Assembly (NCBI RefSeq): GCF_047739745.1
Contig: NZ_JBLLVA010000008.1
Coordinates: 62,001 to 126,000, forward strand
Reading direction: 5' to 3'
Length of the DNA: 64,000 nucleotides
Source of the DNA: Pseudaminobacter sp047739745
Lineage (GTDB): Bacteria > Pseudomonadota > Alphaproteobacteria > Rhizobiales > Rhizobiaceae
Shown here: positions 18,829 to 29,134 of the stretch, one piece after another
Layout of the letters: every line of letters starts with the position of its first letter
How positions within the stretch are numbered: position 1 is the first letter of the stretch
Translations under genes and position numbers: made by a program
The notes under the pieces: model-generated
Told to the model about the DNA's origin: nothing
What the model saw: the letters and a program-made list of their open reading frames with translations, nothing else
Database searches by the model: none

Positions 18829-19638
18829 ATGGATAAGGGCGCGTTGTTTCGCCAGCTTCACGAGGCGCCGGGCGCCTTCCTCATTCCCAACCCATGGGAT
18901 ATCGGTACGGCAAAGCTGCTTGCTTCGTTCGGGTTCAAGGCACTGGCCACCACCAGCGCCGGCTTTGCCTTCTCGCGCGGCCTGCCCGACGGGGCCGTCG
19001 CCTTCGACATGATGATCACTCATTGCAAGGAAATCGTCGCGGCGACCGACCTGCCGGTTTCGGCCGATCTGGAACGCGGCAAGGGCGACAGCCCCGAAAG
19101 CGCCGCCGAGACGATATTCGCCGCGCAGGCGGCCGGGCTCGCAGGCTGCTCGATCGAGGATTATACCGACGATCCGGACAATCCGATCTATGATTTCTCG
19201 CTCGCGGTCGAACGTGTGGCGGCCGCGGCCGAAGCCGCCCGCGCCCTGCACAATGATTTCGTCTTCACGGCGCGCGCCGAAAATTTCCTGCACGGCCGCC
19301 CCGATCTCGACGACACGATCGCGCGTCTGCAAGCGTTCGAACGTGTCGGCGCCGATGTCCTATATGCGCCGGGTATCACCGATATCGAGATGGTAAGGAC
19401 GATCTGCTCCTCGGTCTCGAAGCCCGTCAACGTGCTTGCCGTGCCGGGGTTCACCATGCCAGCCCTCGCCGATGCAGGCGCCAGCCGCATCTCGCTCGGC
19501 TCCAAGCTTACGACTCACGCCTTTGGCATGATGCAAAGGGCTTCGCGCGAAATGCTGGAGCAGGGCACGTTCGAATTCTCGAAGGATTGCATGCCTTACG
19601 TCGACCTTCAGCGGCTGTTTTCGACCGGCAGTCTATGA
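18829..19638 (+). CDS. Isocitrate lyase/PEP mutase superfamily protein
   Basis: A 269-residue TIM-barrel protein of the ICL/PEPM superfamily. PNPWDIGTAKLL, SADLERGKGD, GCSIEDYTDD and the metal-site region TARAENFL are clear. The KKCGH catalytic loop of true isocitrate and methylisocitrate lyases is missing, so the protein probably acts on another small 2-oxo or hydroxy acid (oxaloacetate decarboxylase, carboxy-PEP mutase-like or similar). GAGGG precedes the ATG. Its last codons overlap the start of the hydroxyproline dehydratase gene (ATGA), so the two products are probably made together. Confidence 0.85.
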   Translation: MDKGALFRQLHEAPGAFLIPNPWDIGTAKLLASFGFKALATTSAGFAFSRGLPDGAVAFDMMITHCKEIVAATDLPVSADLERGKGDSPESAAETIFAAQAAGLAGCSIEDYTDDPDNPIYDFSLAVERVAAAAEAARALHNDFVFTARAENFLHGRPDLDDTIARLQAFERVGADVLYAPGITDIEMVRTICSSVSKPVNVLAVPGFTMPALADAGASRISLGSKLTTHAFGMMQRASREMLEQGTFEFSKDCMPYVDLQRLFSTGSL

Positions 19639-20639
19639 GCGAGGTTGTTGCCGTTACAGACATGCACACCGGCGGCGAGCCGGTGAGGATCGTTACCGCC
19701 GGCTATCCGCGCATACCCGCAGGCACGATCCTCCAGAAACGGGCCTATGTGCGCCAGAACCTCGACCATCTGCGCAAGATGCTGATGTTCGAGCCGCGCG
19801 GCCATTATGACATGTATGGCGCCTTGCTGGTTGAGTCGTACCTGCCCGGAGCCGATCTCGCGGTGCTGTTCATGCACAATGAAGGCTACTCCACCATGTG
19901 CGGCCATGCCGTCATCGCGCTCGGCCGCTACGCTGTAGATCAAGGCATCGTTCCCGCACGTGAACCGGTGACGACGGTCAACATCGAATGCCCCTGCGGC
20001 ATGGTCGTCGCCTCGGTCGAGGTGCGAAACGGCAAGGCAGGCGCGGTCTCATTCGAGAGCGTGCCGGCATTCCTTTTTGCACGGGAGCAGCGGGTCGAGT
20101 TGCCCGGCCGCGGCCTCGTCGACTTCGACATCGCCTATGGCGGCGCTTTCTATGCCCTGGCCGATTGCCGGCAGCTCGGGCTGGAATTCGGCCGCGATCG
20201 CGTCCGCGACTTCGTCGATGCGGCAAGCGCGCTGACCGAAACGGTGAAGCGCGAATTTCCGCTCTTCCATCCCGACCACGAGGATCTCGCCTTTCTCTAC
20301 GGAACGATCCTGACCGATGGAAAGGATGCGTTCTCGGATGAGCCCACCAAGAATGTCTGTGTCTTCGCCGATGCCGAGGTCGATCGCTCGCCGACCGGCT
20401 CCGGCGTCACCGCGCGCCTCGCAGCCATGCATGCGAAAGGCCAGATTGGCATCGACCAGACACGTGTCTTTGAAAGCATCGTCGGTTCGCGCTTTACCGG
20501 CGCGGTGGCCCGAACGACCACGGCCGGAGCGCATGAAGCGATCATCGCCCGCGTCGGCGGCCATGCGCATTATTGCGGCAAGGCGGAATTCTTCCGCGAA
20601 GAAGATGACGAACTGGGCCGCGGCTTCCTGGTGGTTTGA
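19635..20639 (+). CDS. Trans-3-hydroxy-L-proline dehydratase (proline racemase family)
   Basis: A 334-residue proline-racemase-fold enzyme. The first catalytic Cys is present (Cys89 in STMCGHAV), but the second catalytic position, Cys in proline racemases and 4-hydroxyproline epimerases, is Thr254 (DRSPTGSGVTAR). Cys plus Thr is the signature of trans-3-hydroxy-L-proline dehydratases such as human L3HYPDH, which make delta-1-pyrroline-2-carboxylate. ATG 19635 overlaps the stop of the PEP-mutase-like gene. No ketimine reductase gene, the usual next step, lies nearby. Confidence 0.85.
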   Translation: MSEVVAVTDMHTGGEPVRIVTAGYPRIPAGTILQKRAYVRQNLDHLRKMLMFEPRGHYDMYGALLVESYLPGADLAVLFMHNEGYSTMCGHAVIALGRYAVDQGIVPAREPVTTVNIECPCGMVVASVEVRNGKAGAVSFESVPAFLFAREQRVELPGRGLVDFDIAYGGAFYALADCRQLGLEFGRDRVRDFVDAASALTETVKREFPLFHPDHEDLAFLYGTILTDGKDAFSDEPTKNVCVFADAEVDRSPTGSGVTARLAAMHAKGQIGIDQTRVFESIVGSRFTGAVARTTTAGAHEAIIARVGGHAHYCGKAEFFREEDDELGRGFLVV

Positions 20640-20645
20640 GGCGGC

Positions 20646-21374
20646 TCACGCCGCCCCAGGTTCCCGCGCCCGGCCAAGCTCTCGCGCCGATATCATCTTG
20701 TGCAGGTGAACCATCATCGCCGTCGCAAAGAGCGGCGTCAGCAGATTGACGAAAGGCACGGCAAGGAAAGCCGCGATGATGAGACCGGCGAAAAACACCG
20801 TGCCGGCATGTTTGCGCCTCAGCGCCTTGGCTTCGGCTTCGGTGCGAAAGCGCATGGCGGCGAATTCGAAGAATTCGCGGCCAAGCAGATAGGCGTTGAC
20901 GATGAAGAAGGCGGCGATGTTGACGCCCGGCACGAACAGCAGCAGCAGCGCGAACAGATTGGCGAGGACGACCACGCCGAAGAATTTCAACGAGATCAGC
21001 AGCGCCGGAAGCGCCGGCATAGCCTGGCCGGGCGGGTCGGAGGGATAGTCGGTCCTTTCAACGACCTCGGCGATGTCGTCCAGGAACAGGCCGGCGACGA
21101 TTGCCGTAACGGGCGCCACCAGCAGCGCCATTGCCAGCGCAAGACCGATGCCGACCAGGATGGCGGCGATCAGGGCAAGCCAGCCGGCCCAATCCGGAAA
21201 GCCGGGAAGGAGTGTGTCGATCCAGGGCAGCGCCAATGCATCGAATGTCTGGTGAAGGCCGAACCAGAGCGCCGCCAGCGCCAGAATGGTAATGCCGAGC
21301 GATTTAAGCAGCACGCGACGGAATTCCGGGGTGAAAAGTCGCCCAACCGCAGCGCGAGCGGCCTCGATGATCAT
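20646..21374 (-). CDS. EI24 domain (CysZ-like) membrane protein
   Basis: A 242-residue integral membrane protein with about four helices and the EI24/CysZ layout: AARAAVGRLFTPEFRRVLLKSLG at the N-terminus, a central ALLVAPVTAIVAGLFLDDIAEVVE and the NAYLLGREFFEFAAMR motif. CysZ in enterobacteria is a sulfate channel; many alphaproteobacterial relatives are uncharacterised, so sulfate transport is only a possibility. The start at 21374 has GGGAG upstream; an in-frame ATG at 21458 is less likely. It ends seven bases from the dehydratase stop (convergent). Confidence 0.82.
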   Translation of the reverse strand: MIIEAARAAVGRLFTPEFRRVLLKSLGITILALAALWFGLHQTFDALALPWIDTLLPGFPDWAGWLALIAAILVGIGLALAMALLVAPVTAIVAGLFLDDIAEVVERTDYPSDPPGQAMPALPALLISLKFFGVVVLANLFALLLLFVPGVNIAAFFIVNAYLLGREFFEFAAMRFRTEAEAKALRRKHAGTVFFAGLIIAAFLAVPFVNLLTPLFATAMMVHLHKMISARELGRAREPGAA

Positions 21375-21549
21375 TGCCGGCACTCCCAATGCTTCTGCAT
21401 TCAGACGCAATTGCCTGAACGGCGGCCCAGCGCAATGAGATAGGCGGCTGAACCGCAAGCCGCAAGAATGCCTTTCGGCGGGTTTTCAAAGCCGCCGCCA
21501 GCCGCTAGAGGATCGAACCGACAAATGGCAGCGGTTTCGCGGGGACTTC

Positions 21550-22542
21550 ATGACGGATTACGACGTGCTTTGCGTCGGCAACGCGATTGTCGACATCATC
21601 GCCCAATGTGACGAAGCCTTTCTCAAGGACCACGGCATCATCAAGGGCGCGATGAATCTGATCGATGTCGAGCGCGCCGAACTGCTCTACGGGCATATGG
21701 GCCCGGCGATCGAAGCTTCCGGCGGCAGCGCGGGCAATACGGCTGCCGGCATCGCCAGCTTCGGCGGGCGCGCCGCCTTCTTCGGCAAGGTGTCGAAGGA
21801 TCATCTCGGCGGGATCTATACGCATGATATCCGCGCGCAGGGCGTCGCCTTCGACACCGTGCCGCTCGAAGGCAATCCGCCGACGGCGCGCTCGATGATC
21901 TTCGTCACGCCGGACGGCGAACGCTCGATGAACACCTATCTCGGCGCCTGCGTGGAGCTTGGACCGGAGGATGTCGAAGCCGACAAAGTGCGCGGCGCGA
22001 AGGTCAGCTACTTCGAGGGCTATCTTTGGGATCCACCCCGCGCCAAGGAAGCGATCCGGCTGGTGGCGCAGCATGCCCATGAGGCGGGTCGCCAAATGTC
22101 GATGACCTTGTCCGATCCATTCTGCGTCGATCGCTATCGCGGCGAGTTTCTGGAGCTGATGCGCAGCCGCACCGTCGATATCGTCTTTGCCAATGAAAGC
22201 GAGCTGAAGTCGCTCTATCAGACCGAATCGTTCGAACAGGCGCTCGATCTGGTCCGCGCGGACTGCCGGCTGGCCGCCGTCACCCGCTCCGAGCTCGGCT
22301 CGGTGATCGTGCGCGGCGAGGAGACCGTTCGGGTCGATGCGATCGACATCGCCGAGCTGGTCGACACCACCGGCGCCGGCGACCTTTACGCCGCGGGCTT
22401 CCTTTTCGGCTACACTTCGGGCCGTAGCCTGGAGGATTGCGGCCGCCTCGGCTCGCTCGCCGCCGGGCTGGTCATCCAGCAGATCGGACCGCGCCCCCGC
22501 CAGAACCTGCGCCAGGAGGCCGAGCAGGCCGGGCTGCTGTAG
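21550..22542 (+). CDS. PfkB family sugar kinase, adenosine kinase type
   Basis: A 330-residue ribokinase-fold enzyme. YDVLCVGNAIVDIIA at the N-terminus, ASGGSAGNTAAGIASFGG for substrate binding and the PfkB signature 2 DTTGAGDLYAAGFLFG with the catalytic Asp are complete. Relatives in Rhizobiales are annotated as adenosine kinase and phosphorylate adenosine or a related nucleoside. GGGGA lies ahead of the start. It converges with the malic enzyme gene, with only nine bases between the two stops. Confidence 0.9.
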   Translation: MTDYDVLCVGNAIVDIIAQCDEAFLKDHGIIKGAMNLIDVERAELLYGHMGPAIEASGGSAGNTAAGIASFGGRAAFFGKVSKDHLGGIYTHDIRAQGVAFDTVPLEGNPPTARSMIFVTPDGERSMNTYLGACVELGPEDVEADKVRGAKVSYFEGYLWDPPRAKEAIRLVAQHAHEAGRQMSMTLSDPFCVDRYRGEFLELMRSRTVDIVFANESELKSLYQTESFEQALDLVRADCRLAAVTRSELGSVIVRGEETVRVDAIDIAELVDTTGAGDLYAAGFLFGYTSGRSLEDCGRLGSLAAGLVIQQIGPRPRQNLRQEAEQAGLL

Positions 22543-22551
22543 GACATCGCC

Positions 22552-24837
<2,286 letters not shown>

Positions 24838-24975
24838 GGTCGGTCGCCCCCCTTCCTTGATGCCGTTTGTTTTTGTGGAGGATTCGGGATTAAGGCTACA
24901 CTCCGGGGCTGTAAACCGCCAAGCAGGACGAAGCTCTTTTTTGATGACGCATTGAATAGGGAAACGCCGATCCGC

Positions 24976-27672
24976 ATGGACAACACTTCGCCGGCTCCGG
25001 CCATGGGCGCGCCGACGCCGATGATGGAGCAATATATCGAGATCAAGGCGGCCAATCCGGACTCGCTGCTGTTCTATCGCATGGGCGATTTCTACGAGCT
25101 GTTCTTCGATGATGCGGAAGCTGCCTCGCGCGCGCTCGGCATCGTGCTCACCAAGCGTGGCAAGCATCAGGGCCACGACATCCCCATGTGCGGCGTACCG
25201 GTGCATGCGGCCGACGACTATCTGCAGAAGTTGATTGCGCTGGGCTTCCGCGTCGCCGTCTGCGAACAGATCGAGGACCCTGCCGAGGCCAAGAAGCGCG
25301 GCTCTAAATCGGTCGTGAAGCGGGATGTCATCCGGCTCGTCACGCCGGGTACCATCACCGAGGAAAAGCTGCTGGCGCCTTCGGAATCGAATTTCCTGAT
25401 GGCGCTTGGGCGGGTGAAGGGGGGCAGCGAGAGTGCCTACGCCTTGGCCTGGATTGAGCTGTCGACCGGCATTTTCCGTGTCGCCGAGACGAGCGCGGAA
25501 AATCTTCTGGCGGATATTTTCCGGGTGGATCCGCGCGAGTTGATCCTTGCCGAACCGGTATTCCGTGACGAGGAACTGAAACCGGTATTCGATCTGCTTG
25601 GCCAGGTCGCCAGCCCGCAGCCGCCGAGCCTGTTCGATTCTGCCTCCGCGCCGGCCCGCATCGCCCGCTTTTTCGAAGTGGCGACGCCGGACAGTTTCGG
25701 CACCTTCTCGCGCGCCGAACTATCGGCGATCTCCGGCATCGTCGCTTATGTCGAGAAGACCCAGAAGGCCGAGCGTCCGCCGCTGTCGCGACCTGAACGC
25801 GAACACGCCGGCGCGACGCTGTTCATCGATCCGGCAACGCGCGCCAATCTGGAGCTGCTGCGCACCACCGCCGGAAGCCGTGAGGGCTCGCTGTTCAATG
25901 CCATCGATCGCACCGTCACCGGAGGCGGCGCACGGCTCCTCTCCGACCGTCTGATGTCGCCGCTGACCGATCCGAAGGCCGTCAACCGGCGTCTCGATTC
26001 GGTCGCCTTCTTCCTCTCCGAACGTCGGCTTTGCGAGGCCTTGCGAACCTGCCTCAAGGGCGTGGCCGACATGCCGCGCGCTTTGACCAGGCTGGCGCTT
26101 AATCGCGGGGGCCCGCGCGATCTCGGCGCGCTGCGCTCAGGCTTCGAGGCAGCCGTGGCGCTGCGGACGCTGTTCACCGACGCGATCGTGCCAGCCGAAC
26201 TCAAGGCCGCGCTCGAGGACATCTCGGCGCTGCCGATCCGCTTTGCCGATCATCTGACCGCCGCGCTTGCCGAGGAGCTGCCGCTGCTCAAGCGCGACGG
26301 CGGCTTCGTGCGTTCGGGCTACAATGAGGAACTCGATGAGATGCGGGCGCTGCGCGACGAGTCGCGGCGCGTCATCGCCGCAATGGAGCGCGACCTCATT
26401 GAGGAAACCGGCATCCGTTCGTTGAAGATCCGCCACAACAATGTTCTTGGCTACTATATCGAGGTGACCGCCAACCATCAGGCCATCATGACGGGAACGG
26501 ACGAGGCGAAGGCCCGCTTCATCCATCGCCAGACCATGGCGAACGCCATGCGCTTCACCACGACGGAGCTTGCCGGCCTCGAAACGAAGATCGCCAACGC
26601 TGCCGACCGGGCGCTGGCGATCGAGCTCGCCGCGTTCGATGCGCTGGTAGCGGAGGCGGTTGCCCACGCCGATGCGATCCGCGCCGGGGCCGGCGCGCTG
26701 GCTATGCTCGATGTGTCTTCCGCTCTCGCGGTGCTTGCCGGGACCGAGGCTTGGTGCCGGCCGGTGGTTGACGACAGCCTGGCCTTCGAGATCGCCGGCG
26801 GCCGCCACCCGGTGGTGGAACAGGCGCTACGGCGTGCGGCGGCAGGCGAATTCGTCGCCAATGACTGCGATCTGTCGCCGGAAGATAACGCCAAGGCCGG
26901 CGCGATCTGGCTGCTGACCGGCCCCAACATGGGGGGCAAGTCAACCTTCCTGCGGCAGAACGCACTTATGGCGATCCTGGCGCAGATGGGCTCCTATGTT
27001 CCGGCGACCTCGGCGCGCATCGGCGTCGTCGACCGGCTGTTCTCGCGTGTCGGCGCCTCCGACGACCTGGCGCGCGGGCGCTCGACCTTCATGGTCGAAA
27101 TGGTCGAAACGGCGGCGATCCTCAACCAGGCGGGCGACAGGTCATTGGTCATCCTCGATGAGATAGGCCGCGGCACCGCCACCTTCGACGGGCTGTCGAT
27201 CGCGTGGGCAGCGGTGGAATATCTGCATGAGAAGAACCGCTGCCGCGCCATCTTCGCCACGCACTTCCACGAGATGACGGCGCTGGCCGGCAAGCTGGCG
27301 CGGCTCCACAACGTCACCATGCGGGTCAAGGAATGGGAGGGCGACGTCGTCTTCCTGCACGAGGTCGGCAAGGGTGCTGCCGACCGCTCCTATGGCGTGC
27401 AGGTGGCGCGGCTCGCCGGTCTGCCCGATGCGGTGGTGCAGCGGGCGAAGGATGTGCTGCACCAGCTCGAAGCCGGCGAGACCTCGGGTAAGGCCGACCG
27501 CCTGGTCGACGATCTGCCGCTGTTTTCGGCGGTGGTGCGCAAGGAGCCGCCCAAGCCCGTAGCGAGCGACGCGCTTGGCAGCGCGCTCGCCGCGCTCAAT
27601 CTCGACGAGATGACGCCGCGCGAGGCACTGGACGCGCTTTATCGGCTGAAGGAGATGGCGGCGAAGGGGTGA
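24976..27672 (+). CDS. mutS: DNA mismatch repair protein MutS
   Basis: An 898-residue mismatch sensor ATPase. The mismatch-binding FYELF motif (MGDFYELFFDD) lies near residues 39-43, the connector, core and clamp domains follow, and the ATPase has the Walker A GPNMGGKST (Lys655), DDLARGRSTFMVEM and Walker B LVILDEIGRGT. It is about 45 residues longer than E. coli MutS, mainly at the N-terminus. The region upstream is divergent from the malic enzyme. The stop (27670-27672) directly borders a RIME-like repeat. Confidence 0.97.
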   Translation: MDNTSPAPAMGAPTPMMEQYIEIKAANPDSLLFYRMGDFYELFFDDAEAASRALGIVLTKRGKHQGHDIPMCGVPVHAADDYLQKLIALGFRVAVCEQIEDPAEAKKRGSKSVVKRDVIRLVTPGTITEEKLLAPSESNFLMALGRVKGGSESAYALAWIELSTGIFRVAETSAENLLADIFRVDPRELILAEPVFRDEELKPVFDLLGQVASPQPPSLFDSASAPARIARFFEVATPDSFGTFSRAELSAISGIVAYVEKTQKAERPPLSRPEREHAGATLFIDPATRANLELLRTTAGSREGSLFNAIDRTVTGGGARLLSDRLMSPLTDPKAVNRRLDSVAFFLSERRLCEALRTCLKGVADMPRALTRLALNRGGPRDLGALRSGFEAAVALRTLFTDAIVPAELKAALEDISALPIRFADHLTAALAEELPLLKRDGGFVRSGYNEELDEMRALRDESRRVIAAMERDLIEETGIRSLKIRHNNVLGYYIEVTANHQAIMTGTDEAKARFIHRQTMANAMRFTTTELAGLETKIANAADRALAIELAAFDALVAEAVAHADAIRAGAGALAMLDVSSALAVLAGTEAWCRPVVDDSLAFEIAGGRHPVVEQALRRAAAGEFVANDCDLSPEDNAKAGAIWLLTGPNMGGKSTFLRQNALMAILAQMGSYVPATSARIGVVDRLFSRVGASDDLARGRSTFMVEMVETAAILNQAGDRSLVILDEIGRGTATFDGLSIAWAAVEYLHEKNRCRAIFATHFHEMTALAGKLARLHNVTMRVKEWEGDVVFLHEVGKGAADRSYGVQVARLAGLPDAVVQRAKDVLHQLEAGETSGKADRLVDDLPLFSAVVRKEPPKPVASDALGSALAALNLDEMTPREALDALYRLKEMAAKG

Positions 27673-27835
27673 GCCCCCTCACCCGGCTTGCTTTGCAAGC
27701 CACCCTCTCCCCGGCGGGGAGAGGAGACCAGCTTCTCCGCTGCGCTTCCCTTTCGCCATGGCAGAGCGGCGCGTCGACGCTGCTTCCTCTTCTCCCCTTG
27801 GGGAGAAGGTGGCCCGAGGGGCCGGATGAGGGGGC
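27673..27835. repeat. RIME-type intergenic mosaic element
   Basis: A 163-base element bounded by imperfect inverted repeats (GCCCCCTCACCCGGC at 27673-27687; its partner at 27821-27835 pairs at 14 of 15 bases). Inside are three perfect palindromes: GGCTTGC/GCAAGCC, CTCTCCCC/GGGGAGAG and CTTCTCCCC/GGGGAGAAG. This structure and wording match the RIME elements scattered between genes in Rhizobium, Mesorhizobium and Brucella. It lies between convergent mutS and the Rsm22 gene and may end transcription from both sides. Confidence 0.8.
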
Positions 27836-27864
27836 AAAGGAGCGCAAGCCAAGGCACAAGACTC

Positions 27865-28842
27865 CTATTCCGGCTCACCCCACACCGCATCGCCCCAATC
27901 TAGCTTCCGCGCAACTTTGAATGAAGCGCCGTCGCGGCGAGTGACGAGGCGCTCGACGGCGACCCCGCCTGCATAGCAGAGCTTGAGCCGCACCATGCCG
28001 CTGGATGCCTGCGGCGGACTGAGCACGCGCGCGCCGGCGCGCTCGCCCACAAGGCGCGAGGCGGCAATGAAGATATATTTCTCGTCTTCCCACGGCACTT
28101 CGCCGCCCTTGGCGAGCCGGTGCAGCCGCGAGCGGGCGACGCGGCGCGAAAAATGGCACCAGTCGGGTGCCACAAGCGGACAGTCCTGCTGATGCGGGCA
28201 AGGGGCGACGAGATGCGCGCCGGCCTCAATGAGGCGCGAACGCGCGCTGAGGATGCGCCGCCAGCCAGCGGGCGTTCCGGGTTCGACGATCACCAGCATG
28301 TCCTCGGTGAGATGCCACAGCCGGTCGATCAGCGGCTCGATCTCATCCGGTGCGATTTCGTCCAGTACATAGGCGAGCATTACCAGTTCGGCGGGCTGGA
28401 GATCGGGCAACACGCCGGTGACGTCGGCGGCAATGAAGCGCGCCGAAATAGGCCCGGCATGGCCGGCAAGATTGCCGCCGACCGCTCGGATCGCCGGACT
28501 GGCCTCGACCAGCACCGCGTGCCGAAGGCTTTCCCAGCAGTCGCGCGCCGCCCACAATGCAGTGCCCGGGCCCGCGCCGACGTCGAGCAGGCTGCGCGGC
28601 GAAAAGTCCGGGCGGCTTTCGGCCACCCTGCCCAGGCTGGCGCGCACCGCCGCATAGGTCGCTGGCAGCCGGGTCGCCAGATAGGCCTTCGCCGCCAGTT
28701 CGTCCGACAGATGCAGCCGGCCATCGCGCGTCTCGGCACGGTAACGGCGCGACAGCAGGTCCGCTGCCTGCTTGAGCGCCGGCAGCGGCATACCTTCCAG
28801 GGTCTTGTCGACTGCCTGGCGAAGCGCGGCAGGAAGTTCCAT
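27865..28842 (-). CDS. Rsm22-type small ribosomal subunit methyltransferase-like protein
   Basis: A 325-residue protein of the mitochondrial/bacterial Rsm22 (METTL17) family. The SAM-binding segment LLDVGAGPGTALWAA is followed by a cysteine-rich motif, CPHQQDCPL and DWCHFSRRVARSRLHR, which in METTL17 relatives binds an iron-sulfur cluster. The family helps assemble the small ribosomal subunit; methyltransferase activity is uncertain. The start ATG at 28842 has GAGGGG upstream, which overlaps the stop of a short open frame (see 28849-28938). Confidence 0.85.
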   Translation of the reverse strand: MELPAALRQAVDKTLEGMPLPALKQAADLLSRRYRAETRDGRLHLSDELAAKAYLATRLPATYAAVRASLGRVAESRPDFSPRSLLDVGAGPGTALWAARDCWESLRHAVLVEASPAIRAVGGNLAGHAGPISARFIAADVTGVLPDLQPAELVMLAYVLDEIAPDEIEPLIDRLWHLTEDMLVIVEPGTPAGWRRILSARSRLIEAGAHLVAPCPHQQDCPLVAPDWCHFSRRVARSRLHRLAKGGEVPWEDEKYIFIAASRLVGERAGARVLSPPQASSGMVRLKLCYAGGVAVERLVTRRDGASFKVARKLDWGDAVWGEPE

Positions 28843-28848
28843 GGCCCC

Positions 28849-28938
28849 TCACGCAATCCCGAATTTGCGCGCCGGGCGGCGGCCGTTCTTGAGGATGCCG
28901 AGGGTGTAATTTGACGTGCCGCCGCTGATCGGGCTCAT
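28849..28938 (-). CDS. Possible 29-residue leader peptide upstream of the Rsm22 gene
   Basis: A short frame with ATG at 28938, AGGA seven bases upstream, and a stop whose TGA is part of the GAGGGG that serves the Rsm22 start. The peptide (SPISGGTSNYTLGILKNGRRPARKFGIA after Met, shown in parts: SPISGGTSNYT and LGILKNGRRPARKFGIA) is basic and matches nothing I recognise. The close spacing suggests coupled translation, but chance occurrence is possible. Confidence 0.35.
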   Translation of the reverse strand: MSPISGGTSNYTLGILKNGRRPARKFGIA

Positions 28939-29134
28939 AATGTCTTCCTGTGCGTGATGGTTGCCGCGGCGTGCGGAAACTGGCGGTTACACAAGGCCAG
29001 CGGCAATGTCGAGACGACAGGATGACTTTTCGGAAGCTTGGTCGAACAAAGAACAGGGCCAATCCATGCCCCATACCCAGGACGCGAAAAACGCGCTATA
29101 GACGCCGCCCGAAACGCGAGTCTTTTGCATAGGC

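Noticed and set aside
18829..19638. Isocitrate lyase or methylisocitrate lyase assignment
   Set aside because: The KKCGH catalytic loop is absent and the protein is shorter.
19635..20639. Proline racemase or 4-hydroxyproline epimerase assignment
   Set aside because: The second catalytic cysteine is Thr254, which points to the dehydratase.
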